Source: Diploscapter coronatus
Lineage: Eukaryota; Nematoda; Chromadorea; Rhabditida; Rhabditidae
Direction of reading: 5' to 3'
DNA: 64,000 nucleotides
Assembly: GCA_964036155.1 (NCBI GenBank)
Contig: OZ038422.1
Span: 66,797,201 to 66,861,200, forward strand
This document shows positions 48,111 through 62,005 of the stretch, piece by piece; position 1 is the stretch's first letter; each line of letters starts with the position of its first letter. The translations under genes and the position numbers were made by a program. The notes under the pieces were generated by a model, which saw only the letters and a list, made by a program, of their open reading frames with translations, had not been told where the DNA came from and did not search any database.

Positions 48111-48729
48111 TTTTGATAAGTCATTACAGAGTTCTTATCGAAAATTATTCATTTGGCTCAGTGCGTGCTATCATTTCCCTCTATTCTTTTATTCCTTTCA
48201 TCAGTATTATAGAAATTTGCATGCTAGAGAAAACGGAAAAAAGCTAGAGTTAGCAGCTCAAAATATTTATTTAAATTTTCCGACCAGAATTGTAACATTT
48301 TGAAGAATTTGCACCGGCGTTGATTAAAGGAATCGCATGAACTCGAGCAAGTTGATCGATGCAGAAACTCTAAAAACATCCTATTGTTGAAGCATTATGA
48401 AACATTCCTACCAAAATATTGCAATTCTGCTTGTGACGCTGAAATACTAGCAATTTGGTGCATTTTATTCGAGAAAATAGCTATGAAAATCATTAATTTC
48501 ATCCACACTAGTTAATTCTTGAATGAAATGCACAAAATTGTGCTGAAAATGAGGATAATTATCGATAATTACGGGAAAACTGAAAATCAATGGAAACTGC
48601 ACAATTACGGTTAAAGATTCTCGCAACTTTTGGCGAAAACATTGGGCGAAATTCGTTGGCGCAGTTTTATCTTTCCCACTCTCTCGCTCGTTTTTAACCG
48701 GGAATTATTGATGGGTCAAAATTTTACGA

Positions 48730-48818
48730 CTCGGACCCGACCCGACCCGACCCGTGTGCATTCGAAAAGCTCAACTCAGAACCAACTCAACCCAAAAGTT
48801 TCGGGTCGGATCCGAGTC
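48730..48818. mobile_element. GACCCG-repeat foldback element (MITE-like)
   Basis: The left end GACTCGGACCCGACCCGA, followed by further CCCGA units, is mirrored by a right end whose complement is GACTCGGATCCGACCCGA, one mismatch in 18. The 89-bp element sits about 210 bp upstream of the Tpr start codon. No clear target duplication is visible. Confidence 0.55.
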
Positions 48819-49020
48819 AACACCCCTGCTGTTAACGGTGAAATTTAGTGTTTTCACCGGAATTTATTTACGACGAAATTCAAAATAACCCTTTCATTGC
48901 GCAAACACCTCTGATTGTATCGGAGGACAATTTTCGTTCACGCCTGTTGACTGTAATTGTTTGTCGTTGTTGCCTGTTGATTTTCGCAATTTTATTCGTT
49001 TTTTTCAATTTCATGATTTC

Positions 49021-49022
49021 AG
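49021..49022 (+). promoter_or_regulatory. Likely trans-splice acceptor of the Tpr gene
   Basis: ATGATTTCAG ends 8 nt before the start codon at 49031, with a T-rich tract before it and no evident 5' exon. Confidence 0.45.
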
Positions 49023-49030
49023 CGCTTAAA

Positions 49031-52000
49031 ATGAGTGGTGAAGACGCGGATATGTCGGAAGACCCGAGCACTTCGGATGCAGGTGGAGGCGATCAGCCTG
49101 TGCTGCCTCACGACGTGCAACAGCTTCTGCTCGACAAGACTTCCCTTGGTGAGCAATGGCATCATTATGCTCATGCAATTCCGACTTGATTTTTGAAAAG
49201 ATCAAGCGGGCATTTCTTGGTCATGGACTGTTAGTTTTGTATTTTTAAAGTTGAATTCGAAACTAGTCGACTGAGTTTTAATTCTGATAAAATTTTGCGG
49301 TTCACCAACAGGCAAAATTCCATTTTGAATCATTTTTGTCGGTTGAAAATTTCGAAAGAAAATAAAATCCCGTTTATTTCAGAGCAGGCGAACTTCAACC
49401 TGAGCCAAGAGCTGGATGAACTCAAGGAGAAATACCAGCAGTTGGCTGCAGATAATGCTGAGTTGAGGAGGAATCTCTCGCAGATTGGTTAGTTCTTTGT
49501 TATTTTCAAGAATATAGCATATTTTAACAGGCGATTGAAATAGAAATTTCATCCGCTGTCTATGAAAAATTGAACTGATTGATTTCAGCCTGCGACAATT
49601 CTGAAAGGGACAAACTGCGCACTCGACTGGAGGAGAGCAGGGACAATCTGGCGAAGGAAAAGATCGAACTGCAGAATGAGATTTCCAGGCTCGGCATCGA
49701 AAATGAAAAGGCTAAAGAGGAAATGGACAGACTGGAGAAGAAGAGCAAAATGTTCGAGGGTATGTTGGGGGTGGAGGGGTATTTTTAAATGGACAAGTTA
49801 GTAGATATGAAAAGGGAGGAGATTAGAGACGGCCGTGAAAAATCAGGCTTCTAAAAAAGAACCAGCACCCGCGGGTCAGGTGTCATTTTTGTGGGTGCGA
49901 ATTCAAAAATTTAAGAAATCTGAAAAATCCGGCTATCGATTTTTGGAATGCTCACTCAGCTTTGAAGTGAAAGAAGACTGTTTGAGAAAAAAGCTGTCTT
50001 AATATTGCAGTGGTCGAATCCACAAAAAACTGGGAGCGCTCTTAGCCTTCCGTGGATCCGGCCAGTTGGTGATGGGTTAAATGACTTAACGTTCTAGGAA
50101 TCCCTCTATCATTAACGAATTGACATAATTTTGATGAACACGCTATTTCTCTCGGACTAATGAATTTTCTTTTCAGTGGAAGTCGCCGAATTCAAGAAGC
50201 AAATGCAGGAGATGACCGAGGAGAAAGTGGAGTGGGGTTCGCAGTTGAAGGCTCTCAATCAGCAGAAGACGGAATTCCAGGTATGAATGAAAGAGAAATT
50301 ATTCTCGTTGAAAATATTCATGTTTCAGCTGGAAAAGGAGAAGTTCGAGTCGGAGAAGGTGATTTTCGAAGAGACTCGCAAGTGGTTCACTCAGGAAATC
50401 GCCAATCGTGACAATCAGATCTCTGCTCTCAGGATTGAGGCTGTAGGCTTATTATTCTAACTTCGAAAAGAAATGACAATGAAATTACTCGAATTTTGTT
50501 ATTATCAAAATAAATAATGAGTTGTGAGTGTTTTCCATTCAATCTCTTCTACTTTTTTCACGGATTAAGTACTCGCAACTAAATTCTTGTATGGAAAATA
50601 TTCTGTTAATGAGCATTTTTACCTTTATAATTTTCAGGCTAATAAGGAAATGAGTCTCTCTGAAGTGACAGAGAAGTGCTCGCAGGAGACGGACAAGTTG
50701 AAAAAGGAGATCGAGAGCTGCAATTCGCAGATCGATCTGAGCAAAAAGCAGTACGACGAGCTGAGGAAGAAGATGGAAGAGATGGTGGACGAGCACAGCA
50801 AGGAGATTAAGGAGGTCGAGAGGCAGCTACAGGTGCAGACTGGAATGACCAGACAGATGCAGGGTGCTCTTGACAAAGCTGACCAGGTCACCAGGCAATT
50901 GCAGTAAGTTTTTTTTTTGGAAAATTGTTGGAGCGTAAATGTATTTTTTTTCTATAAAACAAAAAATGATAAATTTGGGAATATAAGAGGAAAATGATGA
51001 AATCAGGTGTTGGAAGAAACTTTCATGGACTCGTTGTGAAATGCCCTTTCTTCATATGCATTGGCTATAGCGATCAATTTCATTCGCCTTAAAAAAAATC
51101 GATAAAAAAAATGTTCATGTTTCAGCGACCAGTTGAGTGCCCGCAACGAAGTGTTTGTCCAAACCCAGAAAGTGCTGGAGGAAGTGAAGCAGGAAATCCT
51201 GGACAGGCAACTAGCCCATGATGGCGAGATGGGCAAGAAGGAGGCGCAACTCAACGAGCTCAGGGAGGAACTGAGAAGGACGACTCAATTGGTGCAGGGT
51301 AGACATCGAGGTTAGGAGGAGATTCGAGTTTTACCCTTTCATTTTCAATTTGTAACACTGGAAAAATACGATTGAAAAACGTAACTATTTGAAAGTACAA
51401 AGCGCATCTATATTTTACTGAAACAACATTTTTCACTAATAGAAATACTCTTGTAGTGCACGTGGATATGACCGAAGAGCAACTGGCCCATTTGTCGCCT
51501 GCAGCTGCAGAAACTGCCAAACTCATTCGTGGTGGAAAATCCCTTACTGGCATGATCAGGTTGCGAACTTTAAAAAATTTTTCTTTCTTTTAACGAGAAA
51601 TAGATCTTCTCTTCACACATTACTGTTTGGAAGAATTTACTCGGGAAGTTAATAAATGAAATGAGCTGGAACTCCGATGATGTTTATTGTGTTTACTTTA
51701 CTTGCCATGACAAAATCTACCATGACTTTAATTTCAGAGATCATGCTCAATTGGCAGGCGAGTTGGCCGAGGCCCGCGAGATCTCCAGACAGTACGAGAC
51801 GACCATCAGGGAGATGTGCGCGGAGATAGAGAAGAGGGCTCCGCAATTCGCCCAGCAAAAGAAGCTGTTCGAGCAGAGCTACGACGAAAATGTTCATCTG
51901 GTCAGATTCAAATAACAACCGTGTTGAGGCTAATAGGGGACAGTCACCTACTGGCAGGCTCCCAGGGGGACTTTCTAGCAGAGGATCTCTCTCCTGAACA

Positions 52001-55000
52001 GCCACTTGTGAAACTTGAAAAATGGGATGTTGTTTTTGATGGATGATTTCGGCTAAATTATCACTCATGTCAATTATAAACGAAAAATACTTGTCTCCTG
52101 ATACGTTTTCACACTTTCCGATTTCAGAGAGATCAGCTCAAAGAGGCAGAAGAAGCTCGCAAGGAAGTGTTGACTGACAGAGACAACGCGCTCAATGAGC
52201 TCGCTTTCTCCAAAGCTGAGATACAGAGGGTCCAAAGGGATTTCGCCAGGGTAAGACTTGTTGAGAAATCGGAAACGCTCGAAAGTAGAGATTTCATACC
52301 ACTTTTCTATCTAAAATGTACATCTATTTCTGGTGATCAAATGAAGCATGTTAATTTGCAGGTGAACCGCCAACTCAACCATCTGATGTTCGCGAACGAG
52401 AAGCAGCGCATCGCAGAGGAGGAAGGCACCATCGATGAGAGCTTCAATGACGAGAGACTCTACAAGTCCATTGTCGAGATCAGACAGTTAGTCTTAGGAG
52501 AATTCTAAATCGAGAGAAATCGGTTCATTTGCATGCTAGTCAAGACGCAATGAAACGTTTCTCATAAGAACTTGCGATTTATTCCAACCTTTCCCGACAA
52601 TATCCTTCATCCCTGGTTTAAAGGTGATGAAAAAAACTTTGTGGGTTTATTTTGTCAGGCTTGTTTCCACACTTGTCAAAAATATTCAAAGATATTGCAA
52701 GCCTTATTGACCGTGATTTATTTTTTTTAGTCGAAACTTGGAGCTGGAAGCGGAACTGGAGAACGAGCGCGCCTCTGCAGCACATGCCTTCAGAGAGCAG
52801 CAGAATGCAGAGCTCGAGAAGCTGAGGGTCAATTTGGAGTTGTCGCAGCAGAAGGAGCAGCAAGTCAATGAAGAGTTGGAGAAACTCAATGCCTGCTATG
52901 CTACTGTGAGTTTTAGAATTTTATTTTGCAAAGGAAAGATGAAATTAGTAATTTTTCTCTCATAAATTTTTGTTCTGAATTTCAACTATTTGAATTTCCT
53001 GATTGAAAACTAATGACCGGTGAAAAATTGAAATATTTCCTTATGAGATGTCATTTTTATCAGGAAGAAAATGTTTTCAAAATCGCCATTTGTTTTTTTC
53101 AGCTGAAAGAGCAAGCGGAGAAGCTGAAGAATCTGGTGGACAACAGCGTTGGCATCGAGGAAATGCGGATGGCGAAGTTGAAGACGGAAGAGGCAGTGGC
53201 AAAGGCCAGGGAGGCAGAGATGAAGATCAACAGATTGGAGGAGTACAACAACATGCTCAAGGAGGAGAAGGACAAACGAGAGAAGTTCCTCGAGGAGCGC
53301 TTCAATCTGAGCGAGGCCAACGTACAGTCGATGAGAGCGACAAATGCAAAACTGGAGGTGGCATTTGAGGCCCAGAAAAAGCAGACTGAGGATGCAACCA
53401 TGGTGAGTTTGTCTTTGAAAATGACTTAAAATGAAGTTGTTCCCAGCAAGTGGATTCCCTGCTGAAAGACTTGGAACAAGTGAGACGCGACAACGACAAG
53501 CTGAAGCTGGAAGACGGGGACAAACTGGGCAAAATCAGACAGCTCAACGAGGCCGTTGCTGCTGCTCAGCAGGAAATCAGCTCGCTCAAGTGAGTGGATG
53601 GAGAATTTTTAATTCCTTATTCTCTTTGTGATTCGAAAGCTCATGCACGATCAGACAATTTGCTGATGATAGGATTTAAAGTTGGGCTAATTTGAGCGGC
53701 GCCAATGATCAAAGCTTAGAACAGTGGAGAAAATCTGCATATGTTAATTAGAAAAATTATATTCACTCTGCAGCTTCAATATGCTGGATTGGGGTAAACA
53801 TATGATATTTGCAGAGTTCAATATCGCGTTGCACTGGACGACGCAGAAGCGGCGAAGAGAGAGAATGGAATGCTGAAAGGGCAGATCGATGTGCTCAAAG
53901 ACAATGTCGAAAAGGAGAGGGATCAGGTATATGGACTTTTCGATTATAAACAATTTTATAAATTTTCCTTCCGATTTAAAAAAAATCGCTTTCATCTTGA
54001 AAATTTCAGTTGCAAGCAGTCAGCGAACTCAACAAGAGAATGACCAAGATCGAGGAGAGTAAAATTGGAGAGAGCAATTCTCAGCTGGAGATCATCAAGA
54101 TGGAAAGAGATTCGCTCAAATCGACCAGCAGCAGCCTGAATGAACAGATCAGCATGCTCAGGGTTGAGTCCAAGCAGATTCAGGTATAAAATGCAGGAAT
54201 AAACTTTCATGAAAGTTAAATTCTTTTACAAAATAATTTGCGTTCGAAGATGCAGGAAATATTTTCTGGATGCTTGTTTTTTCACCAGTCCATCATGCTA
54301 TCATTTGTAAAAAAAAAGATCTTCAACTATTTTTACTATTTCATGCACTATCTTGTCTCAAAATTAAATGTGAGAAATGGTGTCATAGTAAACATGTGGA
54401 AAAGTTGATTTTCTTGAAAACACGAAGACGCTATGGATATCTTTTTCCAGACTCGTCATGAACAGGAAGTGGCTTCAATGCGTGTGCAGATCGAAGAGAA
54501 GCAGCAGCAGCTGACCATTGCAGAGAAGCAGCTCAACGAGTTGAGGGACAAACTCACTGCAAACGCTCTCGCGCAGCAACAACAACAGAACGAGGCTGAT
54601 AATGTTTCGGGTATGCTTCTATTCAACGTTAATCAGGAAAGATAAATGCACTATGTGAAAAATTTGTTTTTATGCTACCCACATTGATACTTTTGCAACG
54701 ATGATTCTTGTGGTTTAAAAATTTCCAGTTTAAAAACATTTTTTTCCGACGATAAACAACTTTTTCCAGCCATGCCAATCGACCGAATGCGTCGCGAGTG
54801 CTTGCAGCTGAAAACGCAGACGCAGCAGCTCGAGAATGAAAATACCGATCTGCGAAAGGGCAGACAGGACATCGAGGCTGAACTCGCCAAGATACATGAG
54901 GAGAGGAAGACGTAAGATTGAAAAAATGAACAATTGGGCCCTCCTAGTTGTCACTCAGTTTTTATAGAATGATCACTCTAAAAAAAACTGAATGGCAGCT

Positions 55001-58000
55001 ACTGCGTGCCGAAAATTGTAAATGTCTTGAACCTACTTGTCCATCGCAATTGTTATCTTACTTTTTTGAAAAAAAATGATAACTACTTTATGAAAATTTT
55101 TACAAAATGAATATAAACGAGAAATAGAATAGAATGAAAGAAGATCGATGTTCAGGTATGAGACAACTGCTACCGAGTTGGAGAAGGCGCTGAATGAAAC
55201 GAAGAAACTGCACGAGCAAGAACAAGAACAGTTGAAGAAGAGAATGGAGGAAATCACTACGGAGAAGGACGGAATTACGTAAGTTAATAGCAATGAATTG
55301 AAAATTTCAATATTACGCACAAAAACTACGAAATACATATCTAAGTGAATCTCTTTAGCACTTTCTCGCAATAGAGATTTCTAATAGCCAAATTAAAAAG
55401 AATGAATGAATGATTAACATTCAGTGGCAAGCTGAAAACCTTGGAAGAGCGTTATGGAAAAGTTGCTGAAATCGCCAAGAGATATCGTGGACAGGTAGGA
55501 ATTTGTTTAGCTTTGAAAATATTTTGATGAAAATAGTGTTCTTTTCATGTATTTTTAAATACCCGTTTTTGAATTACTATCAACCCATTTTCAACTTTCA
55601 GGCAGAAGAGCAGAAGAAGAAAATCGATTCGATAGAAGCAGAAATGGCTCAGCTCAAATCCAGACCCACTCCTGCTGGTCAGCTCGCTTCTGCTGCAATG
55701 GCTGGCAAAATCCCTCCAGGCGGAGTCTCCAAACAGGAACACGAAGCTGCTCTCAATCAGCTCAGACAGCAACTTGACGCGGCCAACAAGGAGAAAGAGG
55801 TTGAACTGTTTTGCCTCTGATGAAGTAACAAAAAAATATTTGTTGATTTCTGTAGTGGTTATGGACTATTCTTTGTGGTGTAAGAAGGTATAAAATCAAA
55901 TTACTCTATTAAGCACACTTAACACACTACAAATAATGCCTAAGACTACTAAGCTGGGAGCGAGACCGCATGGGACTAAATCTAGATAATCCGAGAGTTT
56001 GAGGAAGAGAAGAGAAAGGATGAGAAGCATACAAAGAAGGAGCGGAGCTTGATATCAGAGTATGAGTCCAGTTGCACTGAGGATGATGTAAACAGATAAG
56101 AATGTCGAAAGCCGATGATCATGACCGTTGTAAAAATTAAGAGGAAGAGTTCTATTTTTACTCGTATTTTTCCAAAATTTGTAGAAAATGTATCGTTTCA
56201 GGCAGCTGAGAACAGCCTGCAACTTACGGAACTGCGAATGCGCGCAGTGAACAGCCAGATGGAGAAGATGAACGATACGAGCAAGCAGCTGACCGAGGAG
56301 AATGAACGGCTCAAGAAGAAGATTCAGGTGGGGGAAACACGACACTATGCAATTTGAATTTTTTTCCTATTTTTCAAAATTTATGAATGAATTTGAGGAT
56401 ATGGAGCAGGAAATTAGCCTGACGCTAGCCACTGCCGGAGGTCCTGCCGCTATGTCCACTCCCAAACGCAGCATGTAAGAAGATTGTTGTAGTTTGTTGG
56501 AAATATTAGAGAAGTGCATTCGCAAGTTTATGAAACATCTGGAACACGAAAATTTTGGATAAAGTTGACAATGATCGATTCAGCAAAGCAGCAACGGACC
56601 AGACCGTGGTGGCTTCGCCCGAAGGAACTCCTATCGCTCAGAAAACTGCCACCGGACAGCAAATTCAGCAGACCGCTGCAGTCCCTCCCGTTCAACAGAA
56701 AGTCGTTCAGAGAGCCTCGTTCTTCAGCAATCCTGTCATTGGCGAGTTTTTTGCTTGTATAAAGTTTTAAATATACAATTTTTGTTGCTTTTTCTTATGA
56801 ATTTTTGAGAAGTCCCATTCCAAATTTCTTTTAGAGTATTATATAAGATTAATTTTCAGAAACAGTCACGGCGGCAAGCGCCCAGCCACCTGCTCCAGCA
56901 CCAGGCAGTCAATTTAAGTGGATTGCCGGTCAACAACAGCAGCAGCAGCAGAAACCCATCACTTCCACTCTGTCTGCTGCCTCTACCCAACCGCAGTCTC
57001 AATCCGCACAGACTCTCCCCACTTCTCAGCCGCCGTCTGCAGTCTCTGCACAGGTCAAACCGCAAGAGGTAGGATTCAAAAAGATAAGGCGAAAATAGAT
57101 TGTTTGAATTTCAGCAACAGGCCTCTGTCGTTGCTAGCACTCAACCACCGTCTGCTCAGTCACTGGCGTCCACTGAAGAAGTAATACATTTTTACCTTAA
57201 TATAAGACAATGACTTTTTACCTATTGGATATGTACATTATCATTATTCAGTATTTTGGAGAAAAAATTCAACAACAATTCATGTTTTCATTTCAGAAAC
57301 GAATGCAGGTGAAATCCCTGTTTGGGTACTCGGTGGCTGCAGCAGTGCCCGTGCCTATTGCGTCTTCTGCACAGCATACACAGGTCGTCTCATCACAATC
57401 TGCAACTCCCTCTGCGCAGCAGCCTTTCCAGGTACGCAAATAAAGTGGAAATCGATCTTCTAAATCTATGGAAATTTTGCAATGACAGATAATGGAATCT
57501 TCTGCTTGAGATCAGAAGAAATGGCTAGAATAAACCGACATAAAGCTCGATTTTACAGCTTCAGTATTTTCTAACTACATAGTCAAATGCATCGTGTTTG
57601 GATTCAGACTAACGTGAGTGCGATTTCGAGTGCATCCCAGCAACAGGCCCAGCAGAGTCAGCAGCAGGCAGTCACATCGAGTCAGCCGGTCTCTGCAGCC
57701 GTCGGCAGCACTGCAACCGTCTCCACTCCAACGCAACAACTCAAAATCGTGCCTGAATCAGCTGAGGTAAGAATTTGCGATACTTATGAAAAACGATCTT
57801 TATGAGTGATGAGTCGAAAGTTCGGATATCATTTCTAAATTTGAAATTCTCAGCGATTCTTTGAAGTTAAGATACTGTTACTGATTCTGAACTTCTCCAA
57901 AAATCTAGCCTAGCTCGCCAATGATCTTCATCCTCTAAATAAACTATCTCTATTCAGTTAAAAGCTCAAACATTTTGCAGCACTCAGTGTCGGAAGAATC

Positions 58001-61000
58001 GGTGACTAAGGCAGCAGCGACGTCATCTGCAACTTCCGTGCAACCCCCAGCCACTTCTTCCTCTTCCATTCTCCTCTCTCCAGGCCAGAGCCTCTTCGGA
58101 AAATCCGCCCCTCAGCCATCTTCCACCAGTCAAGCCACCTCAATCGGGGCCAACGTCATTCTGGTAATTTTTTTTTATCAACCCAGCAGCTTTTTTTCTA
58201 TTTTTTTTGTCAAATGCACATTTTGAAATCCGAAATATTGCCTCAAGTTTACAACATCGCATTTTCAAATGAGCAATATCGCAATTATTGAGTTGGCCCT
58301 TCCAAATTTCTTTGTCCTAGGAAACCTTGACTCCGTTGAGACGTGAGCCTCCCGCTCAGAGCAGTTTCGTGAGTGGCAGTCAGGCAGCTGACGCGACCAA
58401 CGAAGAGGACATCACGCAGAATGGTGGGATTTTATTCTTCAAACTTAGAATCCTTATGTTTTATATTTGAACTCTGAAGAAAATTTCGAATACTCTTTCC
58501 AAAAATTACCTTCTAAATTTCAGATTCTCCCTCTGAATCGCGCGACAGTGCAAGTGGTATAGCGCCCGTGTCAAGTTCGGACGCAAGTCGCAAGCGGACT
58601 GCTGCTGTTTCTGCCAAGGCAACAGGATCTTCGATCGTATGTTCACTTTTGACATTTCTAGTTCTTTTCACAAGTATTTTTTAATGAAAATTCTCTAAAA
58701 ATATGAAACGACTCAGGGTGCTTTCCACATAGTCTTTGATATCATGTCGATGTCAACTTATTTTACATGTTAAACTATTATATCGATGTTGAATTCGTCA
58801 AAAATTTACTCGTAAAATCGCTTGATATCGACAAAATGTTAAGAAACTGAACTCGCCCCTAATAATTAGTATTTTTATGACATCTCAACCAATTAAACGA
58901 TCTTCGGGAATTCATATTGCGAAGATTAACCTGAACTCTAATTGTCTTCCTTCAGGACGACATGGAAATGCTGGCGAAACGACAGCGAGAAAGTCCGAGC
59001 GAAGCAGTGACTAGCAGCGAGGAACAGCGCAGAGAGGGCGACAGGGAGAGGGATGAATTGGGCATGGAATTAGAGGGCAACTCGAGGAGCAACGAAGCTG
59101 CAGGAATGGGCATGGAAATTGAGGAGAGACAGAATGACGAGGCTGCCGACGACGCCATGTTCAATGAGCAGGATGTTGAAGAGGCTGATGCTCATGAAGA
59201 GGAGGTAAGATTCATAACGGTATGAGAAAAGCTAAGAAAAGAATAGATTCGTTGAAGCCTATAAAAGAAAAATTTGTACATCTAAAATATGTGCTGTTCG
59301 AAACTATAAAATCAAAGGGGTTATTGAATTCCAGATGGAAGACAACGAAGAAATTCTGAGCGACGAGGGCATGGAAGATGAAGAGCTGGAAGTGGAAGGA
59401 GAAGGCGATGGAGACAGCGATGAACAAGACTTGGGGGAGGATGAGGATATTCAGGTTGGTTTTCTTTTCGAAAATTAAGACTGAGGCATAGGCAATCGTA
59501 AATCCGGATAAAAATGAGGCCCACAAATCAGTAACCAGAAGTTTGATTTTGATACTAGATGAAAGGCCCCTATTTGCCCAAAAGCAAGACAAATTTTCAG
59601 CCGAATTGGATAAGTTTAAACATTCTAGTTAATTAAAAATGTAGAAGTAATTAGAAAAAAAAAACGAAATAGAGCGTAGAAAGAATAGTAAAGGATACGA
59701 AAACGGGAAAGAATATGTGTAATAGAAGAGGGACAGGGGTGACCATTATCTCAAAATTAATTAGAATTACTGAACGTCCGATGTTAAACTATCCCTATCA
59801 ACTCCTGCCACTAGTTAATCATTATTTAATTGTACAAAAGTTAATACCCTAAAGCTGTTTCACGATTTGTTTAAACTATTTCGAGTGCTTACAGGATTTC
59901 GATGAGCCCGAAGGGCATCTGTTCCGTAACTCCCAGCAGCAGCGCTTCCCTGCCCGTCAATTCGGTCAGGCTGCACAGAGAAGACCTGTCCAGGCAGATG
60001 ACAATGACGAAATTGTCATTCTCTCGTCTGATGACGATGACGGCAACGACAACGCGGACAACGCCAATGACTCGGACGTCGATCAGCAGGTAGAAATAGT
60101 TTTCTAAATAACTTTCAGAATGATTATTTCAAGAGCCAGTTTTGTTTCTGAAAATTCAAATGCAATGATTTCTCGTCTTCTAAAAACGATGTTTATCTAC
60201 TATTTTTGAGAATCAAATTTCTTTTAGCTGGAAGACGAAGAAGACGGTGTCTCTGATGAAGAACTGGAGGAGATTAATGATGACGTCGAAGAGGAGCTCG
60301 CCAATCAGGATGAACAGATTCGAGGTAAATACTTCATTTCGTTGTATTATTAATTATTTTAAAACGCTCAGGCCTGTACAACGAAGACCGTGAAGCAGCA
60401 TCTGCGATTGAAGAAGCAGACGACGAAGGCAGGGGGTCGTCTCAGGCTGGAGGGCTGGAAATCATTCCTGAAGGAGGACAGGTTGCAGATAATCAGGGTA
60501 GGATAATACTCTGATTCGAAATAAATGAAGAAAAGAAAATCCATGTTGCATAGGTATAGAGCGCAAGCTCTCCCCACTTTGTGAAAAAGTCGAAGAGCGA
60601 TATTTCGTTGCTTTAAAAACATTCGAGAAAATACTTGTATGGCTTTGTCTCCACAACGGGAGTTTTAATTGCGCTCTCATTTATAGATTTTTTAAATTAA
60701 TCAGAATTCTAACGAATTCCTGTCAAAATATTTACTATCCAAATTATTCGACTATTTATCAACGGATAGGGAGAGAGGATAGAGAACATAGAAAAGACGG
60801 AGTAATAAGAAAAATGACCCTGACAAATACAGCCGTCTGTAAATACAGAAGATCAAATTATTTTACTTTTAGCAGCATCTGAAATGGTGGGTTCTTCTTC
60901 CGCCGTCCAGCCTCAGTCTTCCTCTCTCTCTTCTGCGTCTGCAGGCATCGGCGCTCTTCCTATGTTCTCCTTCATGAGCACAACTACAACTACAGCTCCG

Positions 61001-62005
61001 ACCACAGGAACTCCGTTCTCCATCATTCCGCAGGTCACCAAGGTTGGCAATTCGAGATATTCAGCTAGCTTTCATCCAGTAATCAGTAATAAGTTACGTC
61101 TGTCGGACTTTTTGTATCCTTGATATAGTTTCTGAAAAAAAATGACTGAAAATTGCAGTCACAAAGAAGAGTTTGAATTGTTAGTCTTATATCTGATGTG
61201 AGATTTTCTTATTTTCATGAATGTCAAATATTTCAGCCTTCTTCTCCCATCCAGACCTCGACCTTCTCCGGCACTCTGACCTCTTCGGCGGAACAGCAGC
61301 AGTCCTCCTCTGCCTCGGCCTCGGTCACTCAGCCAGCCGCAGCAGTGACGACCACGGAGTCGAGTGCCTCGGTGCCTGTCATCCGCATGCCTGTCGTCTT
61401 CGACCCTGACAGGGACGATCAGTGCTCCAGCAGGTTACACAAATTTTCTTGAAATAGACAGTTTTACCAAGGGTACTCGGAAGTTTCGGTTTTATTTCCA
61501 AAATTGATATTTTTCGTCCATTTTTGAATGATCGTTATTTCGAGAAAAAAATCGAGAAGTTTATGTTCGAAATCAAGAGTTTCATGAATTATAATTTGAA
61601 GAAATCATTTTATGTTTATACTGTCCGAAAATTCGGCTGATTTATCAAATTCCAGTAACGAGACGAACGAGCCAGCCGCGGGTAGTTCTCAGTCAGCAGG
61701 CAGTTCCGATCCTTCTGCAGCTGCTTCGAATCGAGGAGGCAGACAGGCTTTACCCATTAGGGGAAGACAGACTGTAAGCTCTTCCTACTTGAGAGACAAT
61801 TAAATAGACTCGGAATAATTTAGCAATAAGATAAGAACCAAGGTATTCTATCTAAATCTTTGGCGTTTTTGTTTAGTGTGTCCTATTTGTAGATTTTCTT
61901 GATTTTCAAATAGTGGCAATTTTAGCTGATCTTTTGAATTTTCAGGCCCGCAGATCTCGTCCTGGATTCGGCACAATCTACAGACCTCCTCGTGGTGGAA
62001 TATAG
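49031..62005 (+). CDS. npp-21: Nucleoprotein TPR / Megator homologue (nuclear pore basket)
   Basis: About 40 exons encode roughly 1,930 residues, between yeast Mlp1 and human TPR in size. From about residue 40 to 1,150 the chain is almost continuous coiled coil (DELKEKYQQLAADNAELRRN and many similar exons). The TPR/Mlp signature AAAETAKLIRGGKSLTGMI lies near residues 370-390, and the conserved LEERYGKVAEIAKRYRGQ block near 980-1,000. The rest is disordered: Gln/Ser/Thr/Pro-rich exons (AVSAQVKPQEQQASVV...), then acidic stretches (SDEELEEINDDVEEEL) and a basic RG-rich end (RSRPGFGTIYRPPRGGI, stop 62003-62005). This layout matches TPR, which forms the nuclear basket and helps mRNA export, chromatin organisation and spindle-checkpoint function. 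The C-terminal repeats are more Gln-rich than in vertebrates. Confidence 0.88.
49990..50060. repeat. Foldback-like block in a Tpr intron
   Basis: TCGAATCCACAAAAAACTGGGAGCGCTC is followed by CTTCCGTGGATCCGGCC, whose complement starts GGCCGGATCCACGGAAG. The ends GGATCCAC resemble those of the hairpin at 13573. The T-arm-like look of GTGGTCGAATCCAC is coincidental. Confidence 0.35.

Larger units (their letters stand above)
48111..49030. other. Promoter region upstream of the Tpr gene
   Basis: AT-rich except for the GACCCG-rich foldback at 48730-48818. A strong acceptor (GATTTCAG) ends at 49022, 8 nt before the Tpr ATG. Confidence 0.5.

Noticed and set aside
50000..50015. T-arm-like GTGGTCGAATCCAC as a tRNA gene
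   Set aside because: No matching acceptor stem, D-arm or anticodon arm upstream on either strand; it forms part of a hairpin repeat.
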